64,000 nucleotides of DNA from Gnetum montanum (taxonomy: Eukaryota; Streptophyta; Gnetopsida; Gnetales; Gnetaceae): the NCBI GenBank assembly GCA_015680685.1, contig MNCI01034697.1, positions 136,059 through 200,058 of the forward strand. The letters run 5' to 3'. The translations under genes and the position numbers were made by a program. The notes under the pieces were generated by a model. That model had not been told where the DNA came from, searched no databases, and saw nothing but the letters and a program-made list of their open reading frames with translations. The first letter of the stretch is position 1. Each line of letters begins with the position of its first letter. Of this stretch, positions 11,290 to 23,989 are shown in pieces.

Positions 11290-11862
11290 TTGGATAAAGG
11301 CTAGCCATCTCCCTAGAAATTCTCTAATCCTAAGAGTCCTCTTATATATCTACAAATCACTAGGAATGAACCGTGCAAGGCTCTTTTAGATTCAGGTTCT
11401 GGTATCAACTTAATCTCCCAAGAGATGTACAAAGCCTAGAACCTGCCTCCACTAAAGAAGAGCAACATTTGTCTAGAGTTGGCCGACCACTATCCCATTA
11501 GGACTAGTGGGGGACATTATTATCACTATTTGTGGATGGTTGTATCTTGCTGATTTCCTAGTGATTTAGGTAAACAAAAGGTAAGGGGGACTTCCCAATC
11601 ATAATGGGAAGAGCATGGCTAAGCACAATTGACATGTGCCTAGGAATCCATGATCTTTCCCTAGAAATATCCAAGGAAAATTCATTTGGAAAGATTGAGA
11701 AGAAGAAAGTTCCATGCAGTGCATACAGTAACATAAGGTGCAATTGCGTGTAGAAGTTCTAGTTCGTACAACGTTTAACATTGCCTACATGTAACTAGTG
11801 TGCACAAGTAACTAATATACAAAGATTCTTGTATGCGGTAGCCACAAGACAGGAAGGAACCT
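11290..11862 (+). pseudogene. Aspartic protease, element E
   Basis: The active-site phrase LLDSGSGINLIS (Asp codon 11389-11391) and the later IIMGRAWLSTIDM give a classical retropepsin with D-S-G. The frame breaks between them. The reading is cut by the solo LTR S at 11863 and resumes after 13722. Confidence 0.8.
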
Positions 11863-12404
11863 TGTTGCGACCAAAAACATCAGTGGCTGGAACACCGAGA
11901 GGTTGCCAGGCAAATAGTTTAACCCTGGATCTATGTGAGGGCTATGTTGGAGAGAAACGAAAGTGGGGTGCCTTGAATGGTCTGGTTGATTAGATAGGGA
12001 CTTAATCGATGTATCTTAACCTTTTGTAAATGCTTGTTTTAGAAGAGAGGTACACAAAGTAAATTGATGATCAATAAATGTAAAGCAGTGAAAATAATGC
12101 AAAACAATGATGATAGTAAGCAAATAGCAAAATAGACTTGGGTAAGAAAGTGCACCATCCCAAGGTCGCAGGTTTGATCCTTTGCTTTGCTGAAAGATGT
12201 ACAACAGAACATGTGACATGGAAGAGGCACAGCTTACACAGAGCAGTATGGTCATAGATCTTTGAATTGTAAAGCAAACCAACAAACTCAAAGACAACCA
12301 GAGTGCTAAAAAATTGCCAACTATGCTCTCTAGAAGTTAACTTAAAAGCCAATAACTACCCCCAAAAGCCCACCAGCCAACCCTTCGAGCGTTGTTTGCT
12401 AGGG

Positions 12405-12412
12405 TATTTATA
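12405..12412 (-). promoter_or_regulatory. TATA box of solo LTR S
   Basis: TATAAATA on the minus strand, in the same place as in the other Tat LTRs. Confidence 0.7.
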
Positions 12413-12844
12413 GGGCTAGGAGTAGGAGAAAAATTTAGCTTGGATGCCACATGTCCTAGGCCCCACAAGGTGCAAACATGGATTTACTATGTAGGTGTGC
12501 GATGCTGGAGGTGAGCTTTGTTACAATGTGACCATACTACTGAAACTACCTGTGCCAAAATCCAGTGTGCCAAAAATGCAAGAAAAATGGAGCTTATGCC
12601 CTAGAACTACGTCTTCCCTACTTTTGCAAGTAGGGTCAAGCCTAGGAAAAATGTTTTGGGGGTTGACCAAGGGTATGAAAAATGAAGCACATGTGCTGAT
12701 TTTTTCTACCAAAGAGATATTAGGGTGAGAATAATCATTGCCAACAAGTTATAGAGCTAACCAAATATGTCTTGATGCCTCCATGCTAGTGTTGCACTAA
12801 CCACGCTATTCAGTACATTGGTGTAGCGTAAGTAACTTCTCACT

Positions 12845-13428
12845 ACGCTATGCTATGCTACGTAGCGTAGCATAGCATAGCCATTGGTCTTGACTAAAAA
12901 CTTGTGTAGGAGCCGAGAGCATTTGTGTTAGGCTTGGTCAAGAAAACAACAACAACCTTTGTCCTCCATATGCCAGAAAGCATTCGAACTTGTTGAATTC
13001 ATGTTTGGAACATTTATGTTTCTTTTGCATTGTTGCTACGCTATGCTGCGCTATGTAGCATAGCACAGCGTAGCAGCTAGTGTATCATGCTTCCTTGTTT
13101 AATCTGCCATTGTCTACCAAGAAACCTTACTCGAGGCCTAAGGGCCAAGTGGGAAAACCAGTTTTGGAGGTTGAAGTGTTGCCAAGTGCAATCTTCTTGT
13201 TGGAGTCACTTGGCAAAGGGGGGGCTTTGTGCACTTTGTTCCTATTACACTCTACTATGCTACATAGCGTAGCATAGTGTAGTACCTTGTGTTGGTGGAG
13301 CAAGTTTGCTTGATGGTTGCAACATGAGAAAATTCTTTAGAAGACCAACTTGTCATCAACTTACATCTTGGACGGTTGATTGATCTATTTGAGGCTTGCT
13401 ACGCTGCGTAGTATAGCGTAGCATAGCA
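12845..13428. repeat. Spaced palindromes in U3 of LTR S
   Basis: Four inverted repeats of GCTATGCTACG/CGTAGCATAGC type lie near 12845-12880, 13034-13076, 13245-13284 and 13397-13428, again at roughly 150-210 bp spacing. Confidence 0.75.
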
Positions 13429-13744
13429 AATTTCTATGCTAGAAAACTTGCTGAATTGTTTTGCTCATCTTGGACACCTTCAACAACTCTTATCATGGTC
13501 CTTGAGTAGACTACCAGCTGGGTCAATTGTTCAATTGGGCAGGTTGGAGAGTTTAGCAGCCTGGTCAACCCTAGAGATAGAAAACTTGCTAGACTATACA
13601 GTCTATCCTTGGTGCCTACACCATTCTATTGGCCCATCATGACACTGCACTTGTGGAAATCCTTGCCCAAATTTCAAGACTCTATTGAAGTATGAGGGTC
13701 TTGAAATTTTATGGTGTTTCACACCTAGTGGCTGATAGCTGACT

Positions 13745-15540
13745 AAGAGAGAAACTCAATTATATGTATGGAACCAATTGAGGGTTTGACTTGTGCTTAC
13801 ATCAATATCATAGATATATTTGAGCAAGTCCATCGCCAACTTCCAAGCCCTAACATTGGAAATATCAACTGGGGGAAGTTGGAAATCCCTGATAAGTTTA
13901 AACAAGAGCCCCTTGAGTTAAAATCATTGCCCACTGGTATGGAATACACGTTTCTCAAGAATGAAAAATTTGTAATCATTTATGCAAAGCTACCTTCTCA
14001 ACAAAAGGAAAGACTGTTTGAAATGGTAAACAAATGGTCAAAAGCCTTTGCTTGGTCATATCATGAATTAACTAGAATAGAACCTAGAATATGCTAACAT
14101 AGAATTTACATTGACCCCTCCATGAAGCCTTGATGTCAACCATAGAGACGATTAAACCCAAAGCTTAAGCAAGTGGTTAAGGAAGAAATTGAACAACTTC
14201 GAAAAGCCAGGTTTATTTACCCCATTGTTGACAATGAATAGAACAATTCCTTAGTCATTGTGCCTAAGAAGGAAGGTAAATGAAGGGTGTGTATAGACTT
14301 CAAGCTACTAAACATGGTAACATTTAAAGACCACTTTCCATTGTGATTCGTCGACCAAGTCTTAGACACCATTGTAGGGAATCGCTACTATAGTTTTCTA
14401 GATAGATACAGTGGGTACAACCAAATTCAAATAGCCCTAGAAGACCAAGCCAAGACAACATTCACAAGTCCTTGGGGAACATTTGCATACAAATAGATGT
14501 CGTTTGGCTTGTGTAATGCTCCTGCAACATTTCAATGATTAGTTCTAAGCATGTTTCAATAGCAAATGGGAAATGGTGTGGAGGTCTTCATGGATGACTT
14601 CTTCAACTATGGAGAAAACTTTGATCAAGCCTTGGACCAATTAGAGCAAGTACTAAAATGATGTGTAGAAACCAATTTAAGGCTCAACTGGCAAAAAATC
14701 CATTTAATGTTCAAGAAGGCATTGTATTAGGGCATAATATTTTGCAAATAGGAATAGAGGTAGATCTTGAAAAGATCAAAGTTATCCAAGGAATTACCCA
14801 TGAACTTGAAACTGTATAAGATATTCAATTATTCCTTGGACACGTTTGCTATTATAGAAGATTCATTGAGAACTTTTCAAAGGTTGCAAAACCATTGGTG
14901 GAACTAACAATAAAAGGACATACCTTTTGAATGGACCAGGAAATGCAAAATAACTTTCCAAACTTTAAAACAGAAGCTTGTAGAAACACCTATTCTACAA
15001 GCTCTTGATTGGTCTAGACCATTCCACATAATGACTGACACATCCAACTAGCCTCTAGGAGTTGTACTTACATAGTTAGATGACTAGAAACAACCCTATT
15101 ACATACACTATGGAAGTAGGAGTATTGCTGGTGCACAAATCAACTACACCACAACAGAAAAGAGATTAATGACTGTAGTGTTTACACTAGATAAGTTTAG
15201 GCACTATGTATTGGGCTATAAGGTATTTGTACACATAGACCATAGTGCAATTTGATTCCTACTAAATAAACCAATGGTGAGCCCTTGCATCATATGATGG
15301 CTCGTAATCTTGCAAGAGTTCGATCTTACAATGATTGATCATAAAGGCATTGAGAACATTTTTGTTGATCATGTATCTCGATTGCTATGGGACAACAAAG
15401 AGGATGAATATCCACTTTTTGATTGCTTTCCTAATGAACTCCTCTTTGTAGGTGTAGTAACTAATCAATTGACCATAGAGAAAAATTGGTATAGTAGTAT
15501 TCTCACCTATCTCCTTACACAACAAACATCACAAGGGTTA
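13745..15540 (+). pseudogene. Reverse transcriptase and RNase H, element E
   Basis: The pre-RT linker (open 13768-14097) leads into RT with NPKLKQVVKEEIEQL, then FLDRYSGYNQIQIALED, MSFGLCNAPATFQ and the catalytic box FMDDFF at 14587-14598 (the two Asp codons are kept). RNase H follows: HIMTDTSN, then KRLMTVVFTLDKFRHYVLG and VHIDHSAI. The wording FMDDF and the RNase H layout fit Athila-type Ty3 elements. At least a dozen nonsense codons and several shifts make it non-functional. Confidence 0.85.
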
Positions 15541-16743
15541 GACATTAAAAAGAAACAATAGTTTCTTCACCGAGCCAAGTATTTTATGGAAATCAATGGG
15601 CAACTTTATAAAGTATGTTCCGATGGCTTGGTCTGCTAGTGTGTTCCCGATATAGATCAACTGCAAGTGCTCCAAGATGCCCATGAGGGTCCTTGTGGCG
15701 GTCATTATGCCAGGAGATGAACAACCATTAAAATCCTGCTTGCAGGATATTATTGGTCTACATTGTTTCGAGATGCCCATCATTTTGTCCAATCTTGTGA
15801 GTGCTATCAACATGATGGGCTAATGACTTCTAGAACCCTTAGAACCCTTTGACATATGGGGAATTGATTTTATGGGGCCCATTACACTAATGTCCAATGG
15901 AAAAGCTTACATCATTGTTGTCATTGACTACTTTACAAAATGGGTAGAAGAAACTACTGTTACGGATTGTACATCATCTACCACTACATAATTTGTTCAA
16001 GAACAAATTGTAAACAAGTTTGGTGTTCCTCATGCAATTATTTCATATAATGGTACACATTTCATAGGTGCAACTTTTCAAAAACTAATGCAACGCTTAG
16101 GGGTCGAGCATAAACTAACTACACCATATCATCCCCAAGTAAATGGTCAAGTCAAAGTCACCAATAGGGAGATTATGAAAATATTGACACAAACTATTAG
16201 CAAGTATAGGAGAGATTGGAGCACCAAATTGAATGATGATCTTTGGGCATACCACTCCACATGGAAACTCCCTATAGGCTACTCTCCCTATGAGTTAGTA
16301 TATGGAAAACTTCCAATGCTTCCCATTCAAGTAGAACTCCATACACTATCTATGGTATGTGACCTCAATCTTGACCTCAGTTTAGTGCAAAAAGAACAAT
16401 TGATGAACCTTAACTTGCTTGATGAAAATTGACTTTCCGCCATGTCATTTAATGAATTGCACAAGGCATTCAATAAACAACGTTATGACTTAAGGATTAG
16501 GAAAGTTAAATATCAACTAGAAGATAAGGTTCTCTATTGGAATCCCACACATGTTCCATAATGCACTAAATTCCAAACGCTATGGAAAGGACCTTATATT
16601 ATCTATGAAACTTTTCCTTCATGAGCCATGATGATCTTTAAATCTGAAAGCTAGGACAAGAGATTATTGGTTAACATCCAACAAACCAAACATTTGCATG
16701 AGCCTAGGACAACCAGTACTCATACTACCTCTATTGGTGGATA
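15541..16743 (+). pseudogene. Integrase, element E
   Basis: The zinc-binding HHCC head is recognisable at about 15680-15810 (DAHEGPCGGHY then QSCECYQH). The core starts WGIDFMGPI at about 15855. The second catalytic Asp is replaced by Tyr (codon TAT at 16046-16048, in SYNGTHF). The Glu is replaced by Lys (codon AAA at 16154-16156, in GQVKVTN). The C-terminal part contains WKGPY and ends near 16743. Only one residue of the catalytic triad remains. Confidence 0.85.
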
Positions 16744-18634
16744 ACCCTACTCTCTATTTTGGATCTCCTCCTTTCAACTTAGTTGTGGGGGAGAGGGCCA
16801 CCAATGCTAACCATTCCAAGCCCTCAGCTCTTTTTGTATTTTTTTACACATTTTTGTTTTACACATCTTTTCATATTTACTTATTTTTGTTTCACACCAT
16901 CATTACCATTTTTACTATTTCTTTATTTGTTTGTTTGATTTACTTTCATTCGTCATATAATAAGTGCTCATGATGGTGGATTGCATTATAATGACATTGA
17001 TTGCTAATGTTTGATTTTTACCTTTGACTTTTGATGCTGATACTAAGATGTGGTTAGTTTGATAAAACAAGCAATGAGTCCATGTTGTCCATGTGTCCAT
17101 TCAATTCTGTGGTCTTCCTTGGCTTTGGAACTGTACTGTTCCTTTTTCTAAATAAACTTGTTAATGAATTGGTGGCTTGGTATTCTTCAAACCAAGGAAA
17201 GACTCAATGGTTGAAAAGGGTGTGACTTCAAGGGGATTTGATGCACTTATGCTGATGTTTTTTATACAGTCTTCCACCATTCTATTGTTAGCCAATTATT
17301 AGGAAGTTGATTGAATAAAAATAAGTCTTTACATGGTGTGGTTCTCATGTAAAAAAAATTGGTGAGAATTCAAAGCACACCCCTTAGACATAATAAAAAC
17401 ACTGGGCTATAAGCACTGGTTATGACACTAGAAAGACATGTTACCCATGCCTAAAGGTTCCCTCTAACTAAGGCCTTGTCTCGCTTCCTGCTTCTCCATC
17501 TTGCTCTCCTTGGAATGGTGGTGAATTTTTGTGGAAGCATTCTTGTTGCTTTAGGAGGATGGATTGGTCAAGTGTGTTGATGCGAGGTCACTGGATGTGG
17601 TTGGTTTGAATCCATGTTTGGAATGAATTCTACATAGTTACCTTAACCACACACTACACAAGGGACTCTACAGAACCTTGCTCTTGGGATTGCATTCATT
17701 TTCTCCTCTCCTTTTGTATTTCTAAACATTTTCCACCTCATTGCTGATATTATCATTAGTCTATATCATGGTTGATACATTGTTATTCTTTGGTAAAGTC
17801 TTGTGGGTAAGTATTTAACCATCATTTCCATATATCATTCCTAGAGCCTACAAACTCTTTGGTTTGTGGGTTTGTTAGGGCATAAGGGCATGGGCCTGCT
17901 TTGGGGAGGACCCACTAACATTCCTTTATGGTGCAGTTGTTAAGCTCTTTCCCTTTAACATTCTTTGCAATTAGCCATTTTTCATTTCATCCCCATCCAT
18001 GACATCCATTTTATTGTCTTTGCCATTGTTATCTCTCTTATCTTTCTTGTTCCTTATATTTCTCCAAACTATCGCTACTAGAGGTTTGCTCTTAGTCATG
18101 TGGCTCTTATCCCAAATTTTTTGAATTTATCTCACCCCTACATCATAAACCTCTAATCTAGTATCTTCCATGCCCACAACCTAGCCAATGTGCTTCATAT
18201 CAAGGCAAGGTATCAACTGCATGATGGCTCATCTATCCTATTTGTGATTGTGTTGTGTGTGCAGATGGCAATCATATGAACAATGGACTGGGCTAGGAGG
18301 AAGCACTCATGATGGACTGGAGTTGGAGCATTTATGAAAGAAACAAGTTTGGTCGCATGGCTATGGATAAAAAATGAAAGGCACAATCTCAGTATCGGTA
18401 GCAACACATATCATTTTCTTTTCTCTCTCTTCAAGCTATTAATTAAGGGCCTATATGTCATTTATGTATGGTGTTCACCATAATGGGCATGAACACCAAT
18501 GTTGTAATATGCTTTTAGATCCATTCACCAGCCACTTTGAGTCTGTCATCCTGTTTCACCATTAGTGTCATTCAGTCAATAATGCAATACCTTCCAAATA
18601 TTTTTAAGGAACTTGAGGATGAGTTTTCATTCAG
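16744..18634 (+). other. Noncoding region between pol and 3' LTR, element E
   Basis: No protein-like frame is supported. Blocks of it recur downstream of gag in element F. One is the exact 20-mer CCTGCTTTGGGGAGGACCCA at 17895-17914, which matches 29692-29711. Another is a CACTAGAAAGACATG-type stretch near 17428 and 29163. No second reading frame like that of F is present here. Confidence 0.6.
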
Positions 18635-18645
18635 TTGTGGGGGTA
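18635..18645 (+). promoter_or_regulatory. Polypurine tract of element E
   Basis: TTGTGGGGGTA lies directly before the LTR start TGATGAACC. The same sequence and the preceding GAGGATGAGTTTTCATTCAG occur before the 3' LTR of F. Confidence 0.8.
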
Positions 18646-19484
18646 TGATGAACCGCAATATCAGGACCGTGACATCGCATCTGCAATATTGGGTCCATGA
18701 TATCGGAGCCTTCCAAGCGATATCAGGCATATGATATCAGGACTTGCCTCATTTCCTATAAATAGGAGGCGGGCACACTTAGTTTTGACAATTAGTCTTA
18801 GTTCCTTACCCAAACTCTTGCCTTTTTCCCTTTCCAGAGATAGAATTATTTCTGAGTGCTTGCAGTAGGAGTCATAAAGTGAACGGATCTTTATTCAAGC
18901 ATTGTGTACCTGAGCACACCTTGTGTATGGAAATAAAGATGAACTTTTTGATAAACCTTGTAGCATTTGGAATAGCCTAATTAATGTTATTTGTAGTAAT
19001 TATTGCTTTCCTTAGTTAATTAATGTTCTCCCTCTCTCACCCTGTTAATCTCTCCTAAGTAAGCACACTTAGTACGACCACTTCGAGCATGCATGGAACA
19101 CTTGGTAACACAGTAATGATTAGTGTTTGGTAATCCCAGTAGTATGACGCTAGTTCAGAATGTGTATGGTAAGTGGGAATGGATGCTGGTGTTAGGACTA
19201 GTTAGAGCATAGCCAATTAGTTAAGTTAAGTTAGTTACTTAATTAGTTCACTTCTCCCTTTGTAGCACCAGGACATAAAAATATAAAAGCCATAAAAATC
19301 ATATACCTCAAGTTTACTTAATCATATGATCATGCCATACAAGTAAGCTTGAGAAGACAATGATTGACTAACCCGTCCTTGTCCCACAAAAGCGCATAAG
19401 CACTTAATCCTTGGAATTCGACCGGATCATGCATGTATGCTGGTATTCGTATGGTTGAGTGTAGGAATACGTCACTACTCATCA
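18646..19484 (+). mobile_element. 3' LTR of element E (839 bp)
   Basis: The LTR starts TGATGAACCGC and ends ACTCATCA, followed by the target duplication CACAT. TATA box TATAAATA lies at 18757-18764. Confidence 0.92.
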
Positions 19485-19551
19485 CACATGAAATCATAAA
19501 GTATCCATAAAGTTTTAAAACATGAAATAGCCAAATTTAAACAAAGCATAC

Positions 19552-22500
19552 CTACAACTACTTGCTATGATGGCTTAAGCTTAAACTTAAGCTTCTTTGG
19601 GGTAGGCTGAGCTGATGTTGGGGGTGCCTCCTCCATAGGCCTCTTGAGTTTCTCTCTAGTTGTCCATTTGGCCTCCATTCATCATCATTTAGCATCCTAG
19701 ATACTAGTAGGAAATGAAAGGGGCTCACCATCATTAGTACTAGTAGGATACTCATATTTCCTAACATCAAGATTCTTAGTGGTGATGGATAATGTTTCAT
19801 CTATCCCCTCCGATGGATTCTAGGCTTGCATTATTGGATAAATGTGTTTTGTCCAAGGTCTCGAAAGTTGTCTTGGGTTTTGGAAAATCCACCATCCATT
19901 CCTATACACCACTAGAAACTCCACAAGCCTCTTTAGATAACTTGTTTAAAATGCAAAGTGCATATAGATTATTGTAGAGGTGTCAACATAGAGTCTAAGT
20001 TTCTCCTCTCAAATCCAAGTAGCTAAAGAAATAGCCCAATCAAATTTGATGTCCTCCTTCAAGACCTTTTTAAAGATCGACCCCTATGCTAGGTCAATTA
20101 CCTTCTTTTGTGATAGCAGTTTGGGAAACACATGAGACCTAAATAAAGGATATGATTCCTTTGCATTAGGGTTTGTGAAGATATCCATCACAATTTTAGA
20201 GTGGTTCATGCTAGCACCAAGCCACTCTAGAACTTCCTTGTGATGGCCTAATTTCCTCACTATCCTAGTGGGAACCTTTGCCCCATCAGCAGGGACACCA
20301 AACAAGTCATGAAAGAGGTCAGCACCTATGTCCATGTTCACCTTAACACCTTGGATGATTATGCTAAAGCAACCAATGTCCTCATCAAAGGAGTTGGTGA
20401 TGTGTATCATCTCCATTGTAGGAATGGAAGGGATAGGTGCCATGAATACATCAAGAAAACTTGCACACTAGATGTTCACTTTAATGTATTCAGGTGCCTA
20501 CCCATTTAGCCACTCTTGTGTTGATGTCACATCACCAAACTTCAAGATGAGGGTATCCTCATGATGTGAATGTGAAAGTGGGATAGTGACATTAGTTGAG
20601 GTGGAAGGTCCTGTGAAGCAATAACCAAAGGTTAGCATCCATATGAGAAATTTCAATAACCAAGAAAAGTAATAAAACACTAGAAGTTATATGTTCACCT
20701 TTACTTTTCTTCTGAGATGTGGAGGTTCTAGCTACAAGGGTTTGATTTGTGCTATCAACATCTACCTACCAGCTGTGCATCGTCCCATCATCCTTGCACT
20801 TTTTGTATATAAGGTTAAACTTGGTGGTGTATTAATTAAAGTTCCCTCTTAACTATTAGTACATAGCAGATTTGATTTGGGGACTCTTACTGAATTCATC
20901 TAAAGCAGTTTGAGCCACTGCCACGATTTGATCATTAACGATCAAGCCTTAATCATTGACATTGTACTTGTAAGAAGTTAAATTAATGAATTTAGGTAAG
21001 GTAAGTAAGAGAAAACCATAAACACATTACAATAACCATGTTTACCCTTGTAGACAATACACAGTGCCAGGTGGGTTTTGGAATAATGTGTGGGATCTAT
21101 GTGCCACCATTAGAGTATTGTCAGTATTATACTGACTATACTCTAGCATTCTCTAGATCTCTAAAAGGTAATGTGAACTTATAGCATTTGCTAGTTCCCA
21201 TATAGTCTTAGAAAGTAGCCTATCAGTAATGTATCTGGTAATCAAGCTAGATGTTTGAGGCAATAGGGTTTTCACAATGACACCTGTTACATGTGTGGAC
21301 AAGTGTGACCACAACATCACACTAAAGTTCCTAAGGAGGTAGGAAAGGAAGTACATTATCCTAGGCTAGAACCAAAATGAGAGCTTTCCAAGAGGCATGT
21401 CATGTGGTGGAGTATTGGTTTTAGGATGACCAATGTAGCACAAAATACCAACTAGCTCCACTATGATGAGGATAGGCCTTAAGAAGGTCTTGCATGGAAA
21501 AAAAAAAAACATTATGGTCAATTAGAATTTTTTAACAAGTTAGAAAAACATCCTAGTTGAAGGTGAAATTAGCCTTTGTAAAAAGCTCTAAGATGTTTAT
21601 CTAAATTGGCTTAAGGAATTCCACAAAAAGGCATTATTACAACCTTTCAAAGCAAAAATAGTATGACCTATTAGAGTTACTTAGTAAATTTAGACAAAGC
21701 ATCTAGTCGGAGGTGAAATTAGCCTTTGTAAAAAGCTCTAAAGTGTTTAGCTAAATTAGTCTAAGCAATTTTAGAAGAAATCATTATTACAACCATGGAT
21801 CATGACCAATTGAAATTTCTCAACAAATTTAGAAGAAACATCCTAAGTCAAAGGTAAAATTAGCTTATGTAAAAAGCTCTTAGATTTTTTTCTAAATTAA
21901 GCTTAAGAAATTCCATAAAAGCATTGTTACCATATTTTATAGCCTTTACAGCCAAAACATTATAGCCAAAATTATATCTTAGTCTAAATTATGCATAAAT
22001 TTGGAAAAAGCAAGCATAAGTTTAGAAAAAAAAAACATCTAACTTATGCAAAACATGCATAAATTTGAAAAAAAAAACATCTAAACTATGCAAAAATTTT
22101 AAAAAAAGCATGATAAGGTTAGAAAAAAGCTATGTAGCCATAATAAAAACTTATTTAAAATAGAAAAAGCTTTTACTCTTCTATAAAAAGAAAAATTAAG
22201 AATTGACTTTTACATGTTCACAAAAGAAAAACATAAGTTATACATATCAACCACTTATATTTTGTGTAATGTACTAAACCGTGAGTTTTGCCTTGATTCA
22301 CACAACCATAGCAAAAAATTCACAAAAATTTCGTTTGAGCTCCAAACGAAATGATTCCACCATTTTTTGAATGCTTAAGTCATGTCCCACGTGTCCATAG
22401 AAAAAACTCAAAACCTTTGCCATTTATGTAGAATTTTTTTTTCAATTTGGACAATAATCTAGAAACGACACAAGCATCCTTATTACACATGCCTAATAAA

Positions 22501-23405
22501 AAAATCCATAAAAAATTCATTTCAAGTCCAATTAAAGTGATTCCACCTTCATTGAAAAGATAAAACCAAAGCCTATGCAAAAATGACCAAAAAGTTGCAA
22601 AACCTTTGTCATTTTCTTATAAAAATTTCATAAATCTACATGAAATTACAAAAGTGGTACAAATAACCTAATTGCACAATGTTAGGAAAACGGCCATAAC
22701 TTCCTAGTTTCAAGGTTAAATTAAATGAGACAACAACCATCAGAAAGCTTAAACAAAGCACTACAAAAGCATGACTTTCAATTTTACAAATGTGTAGTTT
22801 TTTTACCAAGAAAAAATACACAAATTTTCTTGCTCTTTTCATAGTAAAACTTCAAAAAATCTCAAGGCCTAAATTTCATATAGCCATTAAAATAGCCAAA
22901 ATAGCCAAAACCATTAAAACCCATTTAAATTCACACCAAAATAATGGGGTAGGATTTTATTTGAAATTTCATTTTAAGAAATCCTAAGTCCTAGTTCTAA
23001 AAAAAAACGGCCACACCACCAAATTTCAAAGAAAAAGCATGAAACAGCAAGCCTTATTTTCAAAATCAAATCTACAAAAGCTAATGCGATGAAACAACTA
23101 TAGATCTACATGGGAGAGGCCAAAATAGGAGATGGAATTTCATCAAAATTTCATTTTAATCCATCTATTAAAGTAGATCTAAAAAAATGGTCTCAACATT
23201 TAGAAAGCAAAAAAAAAAAAGAAAAAGAAAACTAGAAAAATCACAAGAAAAAAAGGTAAAAATAGGTAGAATTGCTTACCTTGGAGTAGTGATAGATGGC
23301 ACTTGAATAGAGATAGGCATGGAAACCTCTAATAACTACAAAGAACACATCAATCCTATGAATTGTAGGTTTTTTACTCTTTCCCCCTCATTGCTTGGGT
23401 GCCAT
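19552..23405 (-). pseudogene. Opposite-strand spliced gene of element D, 5' half
   Basis: Reading leftwards, a likely start ATG at 23405 (MAPKQ, like MAPRKER in C) opens a short exon to 23280 with donor GTAAGC. An acceptor after a T-rich tract (AG at 21489-21490) opens an exon to 21046 that ends FQNPPGTVY, matching FQNPPGTIY in C. Exons 20966-20699 and 20610-19552 follow. Introns 20967-21045 and 20611-20698 match C introns 1 and 2. The largest clean stretch is 20084-20443 (APIPSIPTMEMI to FPKLLSQKKVIDL). Exon lengths of 268 and 1059 bp compare with 275 and 1050 bp in C. The next intron (donor GTATGC at 19551, acceptor at 7903) contains all of element E. The protein function is unknown. Confidence 0.68.
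21489..23279 (-). other. Long A/T-rich first intron of the D opposite-strand gene (inferred)
   Basis: On the minus strand it runs from donor GTAAGC to a T-rich tract and CAAG acceptor. It holds no protein-like frame. It has several loosely repeated AAAAAGCTCTAAG-type blocks near 21590-21890 and long A runs on the + strand. Confidence 0.45.
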
Positions 23406-23989
23406 GGTAGGCTCAATGTTGAGGGTGATGGAAATTATGAGGGGATAAGAGTTCTACATTGGTTGCAGGGGAGATGGGAGGCTTCCATGCTAAAGATTGG
23501 TTATGGCTACCATAAGAATTTCTGTTAGAGCTCTCCACTAATGTGTTGTTGCTATAGAATGATAATTATGATCAAAAATTGTAAAAATTGACATATAAAA
23601 CCCATCTAAAATCTAAATGAAAATCCAGTTGCCAATTTAGTGCACCATAACTACAAGTGAACTATAGTAAAAGGGGGGAAAGTATAGTTCACATTGGTTT
23701 TAGGTAGGAAAAAATTTCATTGTTTAAAATTTTAAATTTTTGGATTGTGGGCCCCACCCTGTGCCTTCACTTTTTACCACGTTGAGATTTTTACCAATTT
23801 TAACACTTAAAACATTATGGAAACCTTAATGCCATGCATCCATGCTATGAATACCATGTCTAGCATGGAAACATGCTTATTGCTTTACAAATTCATTAGA
23901 TTTATAAATATCTTTCTATTTTTGGCAACCCAAACCTACCTTTTCTAACCTCGAGTTTCCAAAATTGGATAAGACATGAGCAAGGCTAA
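23406..23989. other. Element D sequence upstream of the opposite-strand gene
   Basis: AT-rich, no coding frame, and no clear TATA box recognised. It leads into the tandem array. It would hold the promoter of the opposite-strand gene if that gene starts at 23405. Confidence 0.4.

Larger units (their letters stand above)
11863..13721 (-). mobile_element. Solo LTR S of a Tat-lineage element, nested in E
   Basis: The minus-strand reading starts TGAAACACC (13721) and ends GGTCGCAACA (11863), aligning end to end with the LTRs of C and A. No polypurine tract lies on the right and no internal element sequence on either side. The flanks AACCT and CACCT share ACCT, so the 5-bp duplication differs at one base. 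E's pol resumes directly after it. This is the expected product of LTR-LTR recombination. Confidence 0.88.
7939..19484 (+). mobile_element. Element E: Athila-like Ty3/gypsy element with gag-pol, inserted in D
   Basis: This is a complete but decayed LTR element of 11.5 kb, including a nested solo LTR. It is flanked by the perfect target duplication CACAT (7934-7938 and 19485-19489). The LTRs are 7939-8760 and 18646-19484. The RT motif FMDDF and the close relation of its gag to elements F and G, which have tRNA-Asp-type primer sites and an Athila-type zinc knuckle, support the Athila lineage. It lies inside an intron of D's opposite-strand gene. Confidence 0.9.

Noticed and set aside
12016-12352. 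Three overlapping open frames on the minus strand in solo LTR S
   Set aside because: Same U5 shadow as in LTR A. There is no conserved protein between LTR copies.
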